Of a stretch of DNA of 5,228 bases, positions 1-5,228 are shown one piece after another. A program made the position numbers and the translations under genes. Every line of letters starts with the position of its first letter. Position 1 is the stretch's first letter. Source of the DNA: JALQUL01 sp964556425 (GTDB lineage Bacteria > Pseudomonadota > Gammaproteobacteria > Burkholderiales > Burkholderiaceae_C); contig CAZKWC010000113.1 of assembly GCA_964556425.1 (NCBI GenBank), positions 1 to 5,228 on the forward strand, written 5' to 3'. Below the pieces are notes generated by a model. It had not been told where the DNA came from. It worked only from the letters and a program-made list of their open reading frames with translations, and searched no databases.

Positions 1-2
1 AG

Positions 3-50
3 CTATTCACCGCATTTTTTGCGGTGAATAGGCCACTTAATCACCGCAAA
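3..50 (-). terminator. Hairpin cluster, probable transcript end after the DUF2236 gene
   Basis: Bases 3-14 (CTATTCACCGCA) are perfectly complementary to 20-31 (TGCGGTGAATAG), giving a 12-bp stem with a five-base loop. The middle segment also pairs with a third one: 18-27 (TTTGCGGTGA) against 41-50 (TCACCGCAAA), 10 perfect pairs. The cluster starts 10 bases after the stop codon of the gene ending at 61, which is where an intrinsic terminator is expected. On the minus strand the T run that should follow the 3-31 hairpin would fall outside the window, so termination is inferred and not seen. On the plus strand neither hairpin has a good T tract. It could instead be a bidirectional terminator shared with a convergent gene, or an mRNA-stabilising structure. 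Confidence 0.45.
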
Positions 51-60
51 CTTTAAAAAG

Positions 61-951
61 TTACCCAGCGACCCTTTGTTTAGACACTGCAGCAACCCCT
101 TGTTGATCAAGCATCCATTGAATCGGCTGTGAGGCTACTTGTAAGGCCATGCGCGTGGCTTGGTTTTGTACATAGCAGCTTGGGCTTCTGCCAATTTTTT
201 CAAGCACCCAATTGGGCATAATGTCAAAAGAGACCTGCAACAATAATTTCATAAAAGGTTGATCCACCCAATCGGTTGGGAAACTCTCTATGATTTGTAA
301 AATTTCTTGCGCCCTTTCATCAAAACAAAGCTGATCGGAATAAGAAAACCAAAGCGCTTGAGTTTCACTCCAAGTAATAGGCAAATTATTGGCACCCAAT
401 AAATGACCCACCTGCGTCATTTCTGAAAAGTATTGATCACACTGTGGCAAGCTAAGGGGGCTAAGTGACAAATGCTGATAGGCTTGTAAAAATGAAGCGA
501 CCTCGACTGTATGCACCCATTGAATTAAATCGGGTTCGTTAGCAATATAAGGCCGGCCCTGCAAATCAAAACCATGAATTTTGCTGTGAATCCAATTCAC
601 TTTATCAATAGACTGCATGGCTAAAGCCTGGCTTCCATAGGTGGTAGCCGCCACAAAATAAGAGGTTTTTTCCAGCCTATCTTTAAGTCGTGTACGAAAA
701 TCAGAATGATCCCAAACTGCAGCTAATGCCCTAGGATGTAAAGACTGCACTATTAAAGAAGATAAGCCGCCCGCTAACATGGCTGTAAAATGAGCATGGA
801 CCCGCCATGCCATAGATTCAGGCCCAAACATACCCTCATCACCAAGCGGCGTTTTAAAAGCCTCTAAAGAGGAATCTGAGCCGGTAATAGAGCGCAGTCT
901 TTGACCAATCGCTTGCAATGCCAACTGCTGCATTGCCTCTTTTATTGGCAT
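61..951 (-). CDS. DUF2236 / MpaB-rubber oxygenase-like protein, 296 aa
   Basis: This is a complete 296-residue protein of the DUF2236 family (catalytic domain shared by fungal MpaB oxygenases and latex-clearing rubber oxygenases). Visible family landmarks in order are FGPESMAWRV (42-51), VQSLHP (68-73), DHS (81-83), the R92-x3-T96 pair, H122 in the H-x-x-I-x-G pattern (to G127), Y135, and WVH (145-147). In the characterised rubber oxygenase the equivalent Arg, Thr and His belong to the heme-b site, so heme binding and an oxidative role are plausible here; substrate and reaction cannot be read from the sequence. I see no signal peptide or clear membrane segment, so it is probably cytoplasmic or peripheral. 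Length is normal for the bacterial family. The ATG at 951 has only a weak binding site; a second ATG at codon 7 follows AAAGAGG but with only two bases of spacing. The upstream 32-codon frame overlaps this start, suggesting coupled translation. No functional link to the transporter operon is evident. Confidence 0.85.
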   Translation of the reverse strand: MPIKEAMQQLALQAIGQRLRSITGSDSSLEAFKTPLGDEGMFGPESMAWRVHAHFTAMLAGGLSSLIVQSLHPRALAAVWDHSDFRTRLKDRLEKTSYFVAATTYGSQALAMQSIDKVNWIHSKIHGFDLQGRPYIANEPDLIQWVHTVEVASFLQAYQHLSLSPLSLPQCDQYFSEMTQVGHLLGANNLPITWSETQALWFSYSDQLCFDERAQEILQIIESFPTDWVDQPFMKLLLQVSFDIMPNWVLEKIGRSPSCYVQNQATRMALQVASQPIQWMLDQQGVAAVSKQRVAG

Positions 952-1040
952 GATATATAACCCGATAAAAACGATATTAACACTTGCGTTTTATGTTGAT
1001 GATGAAATGCAGATGTGAACAAAACTTGTTCAGCGATCAT
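942..1040 (-). CDS. Candidate 32-aa leader peptide overlapping the DUF2236 start
   Basis: This short frame starts with ATG at 1038-1040, six bases after GGAG, a much better ribosome binding site than that of the downstream gene. It runs 32 codons and stops with TAA at 942-944. The peptide begins MIAEQVLFTSAF, has a His-rich piece HHQH at residues 13-16, and ends SGYISCQ. Its last ten bases overlap the first ten of the DUF2236 gene in a different frame, the arrangement seen in translational coupling. I recognise no family, and a chance frame of this length is common in AT-rich DNA. The evidence for expression is only the binding site and the overlap. It could be a regulatory leader peptide, a genuine microprotein, or nothing. 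Confidence 0.3.
   Translation of the reverse strand: MIAEQVLFTSAFHHQHKTQVLISFLSGYISCQ
1016..1032. repeat. 17-base dyad, operator-like inverted repeat
   Basis: TGAACAA-AAC-TTGTTCA is a perfect inverted repeat with 7-bp arms around three bases, centred about 73 bases upstream of the DUF2236 start codon. Size and symmetry suit a dimeric helix-turn-helix repressor site. It also lies inside the 32-codon leader frame (codons 4-9). As RNA the 3-base loop makes a poor hairpin, so a DNA site is the likelier role. No regulator gene is in the window and I cannot name a matching regulator. Confidence 0.35.
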
Positions 1041-1052
1041 TGATAACTCCCT
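1041..1052 (-). promoter_or_regulatory. Ribosome binding site of the 32-codon leader frame
   Basis: On the minus strand AGGGAG (1052-1047) precedes the ATG at 1040 by six bases. GGAG matches the core Shine-Dalgarno sequence and the spacing is near ideal. It is the strongest binding site in this gap and is the main reason for taking the short frame seriously. Confidence 0.45.
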
Positions 1053-1079
1053 TTTAAAGCATGCCAAGTAATAGCTTAA

Positions 1080-1214
1080 TTATGGTGTTTGATAGCAAAA
1101 ACACCCGCCACAAAACGCTTAACCGCATTCATGGTACGGGCTTCAACCATCTATTTCGTTGGCTTGTGGGGCGACAATAGCTACGGCATGGCGAAATATA
1201 CCCATGCCGAATAA
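1080..1214 (+). pseudogene. Possible decayed coding fragment (no family recognised)
   Basis: The plus strand is open from 1080 to the TAA at 1212-1214. It contains stretches that read like protein: KTPATKRLTAFMVRA, then STIYFVGLWGDNSYGMAKY. Possible starts are TTG at 1089 and ATG at 1131, neither with a binding site. The minus strand also reads well but in two frames: 1310-1143 (including RHAVAIVAPQANEID) and 1150-1076 (including NAVKRFVAGVFAIKHHN), with 8 bases of overlap. Because the plus frame is continuous while the minus reading needs a frameshift, the plus strand is the likelier original coding strand. It has a faint resemblance, from memory only, to short Ash/Icd-like frames annotated near satellite phages. 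It may equally be chance. Confidence 0.2.
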
Positions 1215-1243
1215 CATTTTCCTATCTCGCCATGCCCTTGCTA
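1178..1243. repeat. Imperfect 17-bp inverted repeat with a third arm copy
   Basis: Bases 1178-1194 and 1227-1243 are complementary at 15 of 17 positions; the inner 10 (GGCATGGCGA against TCGCCATGCC) are perfect. The 32-base loop carries CCATGCCG (1202-1209), which pairs perfectly with 1184-1191. The left arm can therefore form either a long hairpin or a short one. No T run follows on either strand, so it is not a standard terminator. It may be a folded 5' leader of the DUF2236 transcript, an intergenic repeat, or a remnant of an element. Confidence 0.4.
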
Positions 1244-1301
1244 GAGGCTCATTAAAACAAATACCGAATTCATTAATTAGGGTAGATGGATGATTGTAAG
1301 A

Positions 1302-1350
1302 AGTTAAACATTATTTTTTTGAGTCCAACCCCAAAAAAATAACTTTAATT
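1302..1350. repeat. AT-rich hairpin with T7/A7 arms
   Basis: TTATTTTTTTG (1311-1321) and CAAAAAAATAA (1332-1342) are perfect 11-bp inverted arms around a ten-base loop, AGTCCAACCC. Outside a small internal loop TTAAA (1304-1308) also pairs with TTTAA (1344-1348). The stem is almost pure A-T, so it is unlike a classical terminator, although the U run on either strand could contribute to weak termination or slow transcription. Confidence 0.3.
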
Positions 1351-1489
1351 CATAATCGAAGTCGCAAAAAGATCTTAGTTTGAATGAAAGCAATCAAACA
1401 TTAAATAAAATACCAACCTTTACCCTATCTTTATTGACTTGGTAAATATTCTGGCTGGTTTGAATCAACTATCTTGGATTCAGTTAAAA

Positions 1490-1527
1490 GCTCACAAAGG
1501 CTTTGCCAAAACAAGCCTTTGTGCAGC
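1490..1527 (-). terminator. Rho-independent terminator of the importer operon
   Basis: CACAAAGGCTT (1493-1503) and AAGCCTTTGTG (1513-1523) form a perfect 11-bp stem with a nine-base loop; GCT (1490-1492) and AGC (1525-1527) extend it past one bulged base. On the minus strand the stem is followed directly by TTTT then AAC. It begins 10 bases after the permease stop codon. Position, stem strength and the T run on the minus strand only all point to termination of the three-gene operon. The T run is short, so some read-through into the gap is possible. Confidence 0.8.
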
Positions 1528-1537
1528 TCAATAAGGC

Positions 1538-3250
1538 TTATCGGGTACGCCATCTTTGTGTTTTAGCCAACCACACTTTGGTAATAGCGGCATACAAAAC
1601 ACATACCAAAAATGAGGCATAAACCGACATACAAGCCAATGCAGCAGCTGGGCCAATTTCACCCGCTTCGTCTAAATTCATAATAGCCACTGCTGCTAAT
1701 AAGGTGTCTGGCGAATACAAAAACACAATACAAGATAAAGTGGACATAGACACGACAAAAAAGTAGCGACCAATATCTAATATGGCGGGCAAACAAACTG
1801 GTACTGTGACTCTAAAAAAGGTTTTATAAAATGGCACTTTTAAAGAGGATGACACCGATTCAAACTCATCGTCAATTGATTTAAGTGCTGTTACTGCTGT
1901 TAAATGACTAGAGGTGTAATAGTGCACAATGTTAGCCAACACCAAAATAGCCATAGAGCCATATAAAAAACCAAGTGGGTTGCTAGCGGAGTTAAAAAAC
2001 ATAATATAGCCCAGACCCAACACAATACCCGGTACTGCCATAGAGCCCATGGCCAATAAATGCATACTGCCTTTAAGGCCTTGCCATGTTTTGGTTTTTT
2101 CTAATAAATAGGCTGTAATAAACACGGTAATCGTGCCAAAAAATGCCGTCATAAATGACATTTTTAAACTATTAAAAAATGCGGGTGCAACATCACCCTC
2201 TACTAATACAAACTCATAATGCTTCAATGTAAAGCTAAGGTTGTAAGGCCATAAAGCAATCAACGAGGTATAAATGGCCATACCAATAATGGCAATAAAA
2301 AACAGACCAATTACCGTGCAATAGGCCAGCATTACCATATCAAATTTTAAATTGGGTTTGGCCACATAAGCCACTGACCTAGCAGATAACTGAGCCTTCA
2401 GTTTTTTTCTAACATTGTTGTCTACTAAAAATGAAATAATCGAGGGCAATAATAAGAACAAACCAATAACCGCTCCTCTAGAGAAGTTTTGTTGTCCAAT
2501 TACTTGTTTAAAAACCTCTACGGCTAAAACATTAAAGTTACCACCAATCACTTTAGGTGCGCCAAAGTCAGCAATAACATAAATAAACACCACTGTGGCC
2601 GCACTAATTAAACCGTATTTACAACCTGGTAATGTGACGGTAAAAAATTTTCTAATGGTGCCCGCTTTTAAAGAGTCAGCTGCTTCGTATAGCCTGCCAT
2701 CGGCTAAAGCCAATGCGGTTATTAATATCATGAGGGCATGCGGAAAGGTGTTGTAAACCGAAGCCAAAATAATTCCAATTGGCCCATAAACCGAATTGCC
2801 CATTAATAAAGCTTTCGCTATACCTTGGTTGCCCATCCATTGAATTAACGAGAGTGCCGACAATAAAGAGGGTGCAAGCAATGGCACCAAAGCTAATAAT
2901 CGAAAACCGCTTTTAAACGGCATATTACTTCTGGTAAGGGCATATGCAAAGGCAAAAGCTAAAGGTACGGTAATAATGGTGGTAACAGCCGAAACCCAGA
3001 CCGAATTCCAAATAGAGGTACCAATTGCAGGAGTAGCCAACATTTCTTTGAAATGCAATAGGCCTACAAAATTGCCATTATTATCTTGCACCGCTCTTAG
3101 CAGCATGGCCGACATAGGCACTAACAAAAAAATAATTAAAAATAAGGCGGTTAACAAAAGCAAAATTCGGGCAACCCAATCTTGCCCGCTAGCATCTAGT
3201 TTTAAAGGCCGCACAGCGCCTAAATTGGGGATAGTGTTAGAACTACTCAT
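1538..3250 (-). CDS. aepW: Fused two-domain permease, putative 2-aminoethylphosphonate ABC importer (PhnU2/AepW type)
   Basis: This 570-residue inner-membrane protein contains two binding-protein-dependent permease domains in one chain, so it can form the whole translocation channel alone. Hydrophobic segments are visible near residues 28-50, 83-104, 115-137, 158-182, 212-229, 259-277, 306-330, 360-383, 396-418, 430-446, 487-512 and 532-558, about six per half. The ATPase-contacting EAA loop of the first half is canonical (E189-A-A, G197, P208). The second is degenerate (E464-S-V, then LKVPFYKTFFRVTVP to P484), which I recall as typical of the PhnU2 family (TIGR03262). The length also fits that family. 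The ATG overlaps the ATPase stop codon (ATGA, 3247-3250) and has no clear binding site of its own, so translation is probably coupled. A strong terminator follows. Fused iron permeases of the FbpB type are the main alternative, but the neighbours argue against this. Confidence 0.85.
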   Translation of the reverse strand: MSSSNTIPNLGAVRPLKLDASGQDWVARILLLLTALFLIIFLLVPMSAMLLRAVQDNNGNFVGLLHFKEMLATPAIGTSIWNSVWVSAVTTIITVPLAFAFAYALTRSNMPFKSGFRLLALVPLLAPSLLSALSLIQWMGNQGIAKALLMGNSVYGPIGIILASVYNTFPHALMILITALALADGRLYEAADSLKAGTIRKFFTVTLPGCKYGLISAATVVFIYVIADFGAPKVIGGNFNVLAVEVFKQVIGQQNFSRGAVIGLFLLLPSIISFLVDNNVRKKLKAQLSARSVAYVAKPNLKFDMVMLAYCTVIGLFFIAIIGMAIYTSLIALWPYNLSFTLKHYEFVLVEGDVAPAFFNSLKMSFMTAFFGTITVFITAYLLEKTKTWQGLKGSMHLLAMGSMAVPGIVLGLGYIMFFNSASNPLGFLYGSMAILVLANIVHYYTSSHLTAVTALKSIDDEFESVSSSLKVPFYKTFFRVTVPVCLPAILDIGRYFFVVSMSTLSCIVFLYSPDTLLAAVAIMNLDEAGEIGPAAALACMSVYASFLVCVLYAAITKVWLAKTQRWRTR

Positions 3251-4332
3251 GATGAAAAATGGCGAATGCGGTCAGCTAATAAACGAATGCTTAAAGGGCC
3301 ATTTTGATCAAGCCCTAACTCTGAAAAATAACTGGGCCAAAATTGCAATTGTATGGTTTGCCCTTGCATTTCTTCTATGCTGGCCTCTGCCATACAAAAT
3401 GAACCTAGATATTCAATTTTGGATAATCTGACTGTGACCACATTGTTTTGGTCTGGACTTATATGACGCGCCGTAAAATCTTCGGGGCGCAAATAAATTT
3501 TAATTTTTTCACCCTCTTTGGCAGTGCAAGGACTAGCGGTTTCTAATTGAACACTACCCACTGACAACTTCCCGTTACCTTGGCTTGTTGCCTCTAAAAC
3601 ATTCACTTTTCCAATGAAGTCGGCAACAAAAGGACTTGCAGGGGTTTGATAAACTTCGTGTGGTGTACCGACTTGTTCGATTACACCGTGGTTCATCACC
3701 ACTATGCGGTCTGAAATAGCAAGCGCTTCTTCTTGGTCATGTGTGACCATAATGGTAGTCACGCCTAATTGTTGTTGCAATCGCCTAATTTCGGCTCGCA
3801 AACGCACACGCTCTAATGCATCTAATGCCGATAATGGCTCATCTAATAATAATAAACTTGGTGCTGGTGCCAAAGCCCTAGCTAAAGCAATTCTTTGCTG
3901 CTGGCCACCCGAGAGTTGCGATGGAAATTTATTTCCCGAGGTGGGTAAATTCACCAACTCTAATAATTCTTGAACACGCTGATTGATTTGCGCTTTAGTT
4001 TTGCCTTGGCTGACAAGGCCATAAGCAATATTTTGTGCTGCAGTTAAATTAGGAAATAAAGCATAAGACTGAAACACAATACCAAAATTTCTTCCTGCAG
4101 GCGGCACTGTTGATACATCTTTGCCGTCTTGCACGAGTTGACCTTGGGTCTGTGTTTCGAGTCCTGCAATAATTCTGAGTAAGGTAGTTTTACCACAACC
4201 AGAAGGCCCTAAAAAGCAAAGTAACTCTCCCGATTGAACACTAAGACTAATGTCATTTAAAGCTACAAATTGATCGAACTGTTTGGTGACTTTAGAAATT
4301 TCAAAAGCAGGTGAGTTACTGGGCGTTGTCAT
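3247..4332 (-). CDS. aepV: ABC ATPase, putative 2-aminoethylphosphonate importer (PhnT2/AepV type)
   Basis: This is a complete 361-residue importer ATPase that hydrolyses ATP at the cytoplasmic face of the permease. All catalytic elements are intact: Walker A GPSGCGKT (42-49), Q-loop Q88, signature LSGGQQQR (140-147), Walker B LLLLDEP (160-166), D-loop SALD (168-171) and switch histidine H198 in VTHDQEEA. Residues from about 240 on form a C-terminal TOBE-like regulatory domain, as in polyamine, iron and phosphonate importers. On its own it could be assigned to any of these. The AEP call rests on the binding protein upstream and the fused permease downstream, and on a length close to the PhnT2 family (TIGR03265). 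The start ATG at 4332 has AGG (4341-4339) six bases upstream. It lies 65 bases after the binding-protein stop and overlaps the permease start by four bases. Confidence 0.85.
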   Translation of the reverse strand: MTTPSNSPAFEISKVTKQFDQFVALNDISLSVQSGELLCFLGPSGCGKTTLLRIIAGLETQTQGQLVQDGKDVSTVPPAGRNFGIVFQSYALFPNLTAAQNIAYGLVSQGKTKAQINQRVQELLELVNLPTSGNKFPSQLSGGQQQRIALARALAPAPSLLLLDEPLSALDALERVRLRAEIRRLQQQLGVTTIMVTHDQEEALAISDRIVVMNHGVIEQVGTPHEVYQTPASPFVADFIGKVNVLEATSQGNGKLSVGSVQLETASPCTAKEGEKIKIYLRPEDFTARHISPDQNNVVTVRLSKIEYLGSFCMAEASIEEMQGQTIQLQFWPSYFSELGLDQNGPLSIRLLADRIRHFSS

Positions 4333-4397
4333 ATAGGACCTATCTGATTGAAATGCATCATTGAACTGATGACTACAAAATTACGAATAAAAATAAC

Positions 4398-5228
4398 TTA
4401 TTGCTTTTCAGCTTTAGCGTTATAACGCTTAGACCATTCAGCTAAGATGCGATCACGGTTTTTAGCAGCCCATTGGAAGTCATTTTTAACCAACATTGAT
4501 TCAAAGTTGGCAGGTACGTTTGGCAATGGTTTGGCTGTACCAGGGTAGGCCGTAATAGCATAGCTTTTTGCATATAAGTCATTGGCTTCTTTGCTTACAG
4601 CAAAGTCCATAACTTTCTTAGCCGCTTCTAATTTTTTAGTGCCTTTTAAAATCGCAGCTGCTTCCATATCCCAGCCTAAGCCTTCTTTAGGGAACACTAA
4701 GTCAACTGGAGCACCAGATGCTTTAGTGGCATTGGCACGGTATTCAAAAGAAATTCCAATTACGAATTCGCCTGCGCCAGCTTGACGACATGGTTTAGAA
4801 CCACTGTGTACATACTGAGCCACGTTTTCATGGAGTGCATCCATGTATTTCCAACCTTCGGCTTCACCAAAGGTTTGCAACCAACCCGTTACATCTAAAA
4901 AGCCAGTACCGCTAGAGGCAGGGTGCGGCATTGTGATTTGGCCTTTATAAATAGGCTTGGTTAAATCTTTCCATGTTTCTGGTTTTGGAATATTACGTTT
5001 AGCCGCTTCTACCGTGTTAAAACAAATAGTGGCAGCCCACACGTCCATACCCACCCATTCAGTTGGTTTTTTGCTATCAACAAAACGTGGATTGAGTTTT
5101 TCTACACCTTTTGGTGTGTAACCTTGCAAGAGTCCATCGGCTTCTAAAACCATTAAAGAAGTGGCTGCTAAACCCCACACCATATCGGCTTGTGGATTGG
5201 CTTTTTCTGCAATTAATTTAGCAGTCAT
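4398..5228 (-). CDS. aepX: Periplasmic substrate-binding protein, putative 2-aminoethylphosphonate importer (PhnS2/AepX type), N-terminus missing
   Basis: The 276 visible residues are the C-terminal part of a periplasmic binding protein that captures substrate for the importer. The Met at the window edge is almost certainly internal: no signal peptide follows, and the visible start (TAKLIAEKANPQAD) matches the interior of this family, so about 60-80 residues including the signal peptide lie beyond 5228. Family-like segments are ADMVWGLAATS (14-24 of the fragment), MPHPASSGTGF (100-110), HSGSKPCRQAGAGE (141-154) and ISFEYRA (159-165). These resemble PhnS2 (TIGR03261), whose characterised relatives (AepX) bind 2-aminoethylphosphonate. 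No adjacent Tyr-Tyr pair is present in the fragment, unlike many ferric-binding proteins of the same fold. Substrate is inferred from family, not shown. As first gene of the operon it should sit behind the promoter, which is outside the window. Confidence 0.85.
   Translation of the reverse strand: MTAKLIAEKANPQADMVWGLAATSLMVLEADGLLQGYTPKGVEKLNPRFVDSKKPTEWVGMDVWAATICFNTVEAAKRNIPKPETWKDLTKPIYKGQITMPHPASSGTGFLDVTGWLQTFGEAEGWKYMDALHENVAQYVHSGSKPCRQAGAGEFVIGISFEYRANATKASGAPVDLVFPKEGLGWDMEAAAILKGTKKLEAAKKVMDFAVSKEANDLYAKSYAITAYPGTAKPLPNVPANFESMLVKNDFQWAAKNRDRILAEWSKRYNAKAEKQ

Larger units (their letters stand above)
1041..1489. other. Long gap between operon terminator and leader frame
   Basis: These roughly 450 bases hold no gene I can support with confidence. 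They should contain the promoter of the DUF2236 transcript; a CATAAT (minus strand, 1085-1080) is a fair -10 hexamer, but I see no good -35 at the right distance, so I do not call a promoter. Other contents are the possible decayed coding fragment around 1080-1310, an imperfect hairpin at 1178-1243, an AT-rich hairpin at 1302-1350, and a small hairpin at 1378-1399 (GTTTGA/TCAAAC). The right portion (about 1260-1480) is strongly AT-rich and otherwise featureless. Confidence 0.6.

Noticed and set aside
1059..1068. Sigma-54-like TTGGCATGC element upstream of the leader frame
   Set aside because: The GG of the -24 box is present but no proper -12 TTGC element follows at the required distance.
1461..1482. 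TGAATC/GATTCA inverted repeat near the operon terminator
   Set aside because: Only six pairs with a ten-base loop in AT-rich DNA; there is no T run and no positional reason to call it.
2976..3431. Plus-strand 151-codon open frame across the permease/ATPase junction
   Set aside because: It lies opposite two well-supported genes, has no recognisable domain, and reads as a shadow of their codon pattern.
3704..3973. Plus-strand 89-codon open frame
   Set aside because: It is antisense to the catalytic core of the ATPase, and its Ser/Asn/Cys-rich composition is typical of a shadow frame.
4333..4371. Short dyads in the binding protein-ATPase gap: ATAGGACCTAT (4333-4343) and CATCA/TGATG (4356-4371)
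   Set aside because: Arms are only five bases; the first has a one-base centre and simply contains the ATPase binding site. Chance is sufficient explanation.
4582..4785. Plus-strand 67-codon open frame
   Set aside because: It is antisense to conserved binding-protein sequence and has no family or binding site.
5226..5228. ATG at the window edge as the true start of the binding protein
   Set aside because: No signal peptide follows, and the sequence is already deep in the conserved fold, so the gene continues beyond the window.
1538..5228. Ferric-iron (Fbp/Afu) importer assignment
   Set aside because: Those operons are usually ordered binding protein-permease-ATPase, and ferric-binding proteins often show adjacent tyrosines; here the order is different and no such pair is visible. 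Not excluded for the unseen N-terminal part.

Overview
The window looks like ordinary chromosomal DNA of a moderately AT-rich Gram-negative proteobacterium, probably beta or gamma. That placement is an inference from the gene families and base composition; nothing here allows a species call. Every convincing gene lies on the minus strand, so transcription runs from high to low coordinates.

Right part (1538-5228): a three-gene ABC importer operon in the order substrate-binding protein (4398-5228, N-terminus outside the window), ATPase (3247-4332), fused two-domain permease (1538-3250). ATPase and permease overlap by the four bases ATGA. Gene order, the fused permease and the binding-protein motifs fit the putative 2-aminoethylphosphonate (AEP) importer family PhnS2-PhnT2-PhnU2, also called AepXVW. 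They do not fit the related ferric-iron importers. The binding protein would capture AEP in the periplasm, the 12-helix permease would form the channel, and the ATPase would power uptake. A strong hairpin followed by a short T run (1490-1527) ends the operon. Its promoter and any phosphonate-degrading genes would lie outside the window.

Middle (about 952-1489): a long gap without a confident gene. It holds a 32-codon reading frame with a good ribosome binding site whose end overlaps the start of the next gene, a 17-base dyad inside that frame, a large imperfect hairpin with a third copy of one arm, an AT-rich hairpin, and a stretch that reads as short protein-like pieces on both strands and may be a decayed gene.

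Left part (1-951): a complete 296-residue DUF2236 (MpaB/rubber-oxygenase-like) protein, then a set of three mutually complementary segments (3-50) that can form two alternative hairpins and probably mark the transcript end.

I found no tRNA, rRNA, CRISPR array, insertion sequence or clear novel defence system. The items most worth checking are the leader frame with its dyad upstream of the DUF2236 gene and the possible decayed element in the gap.
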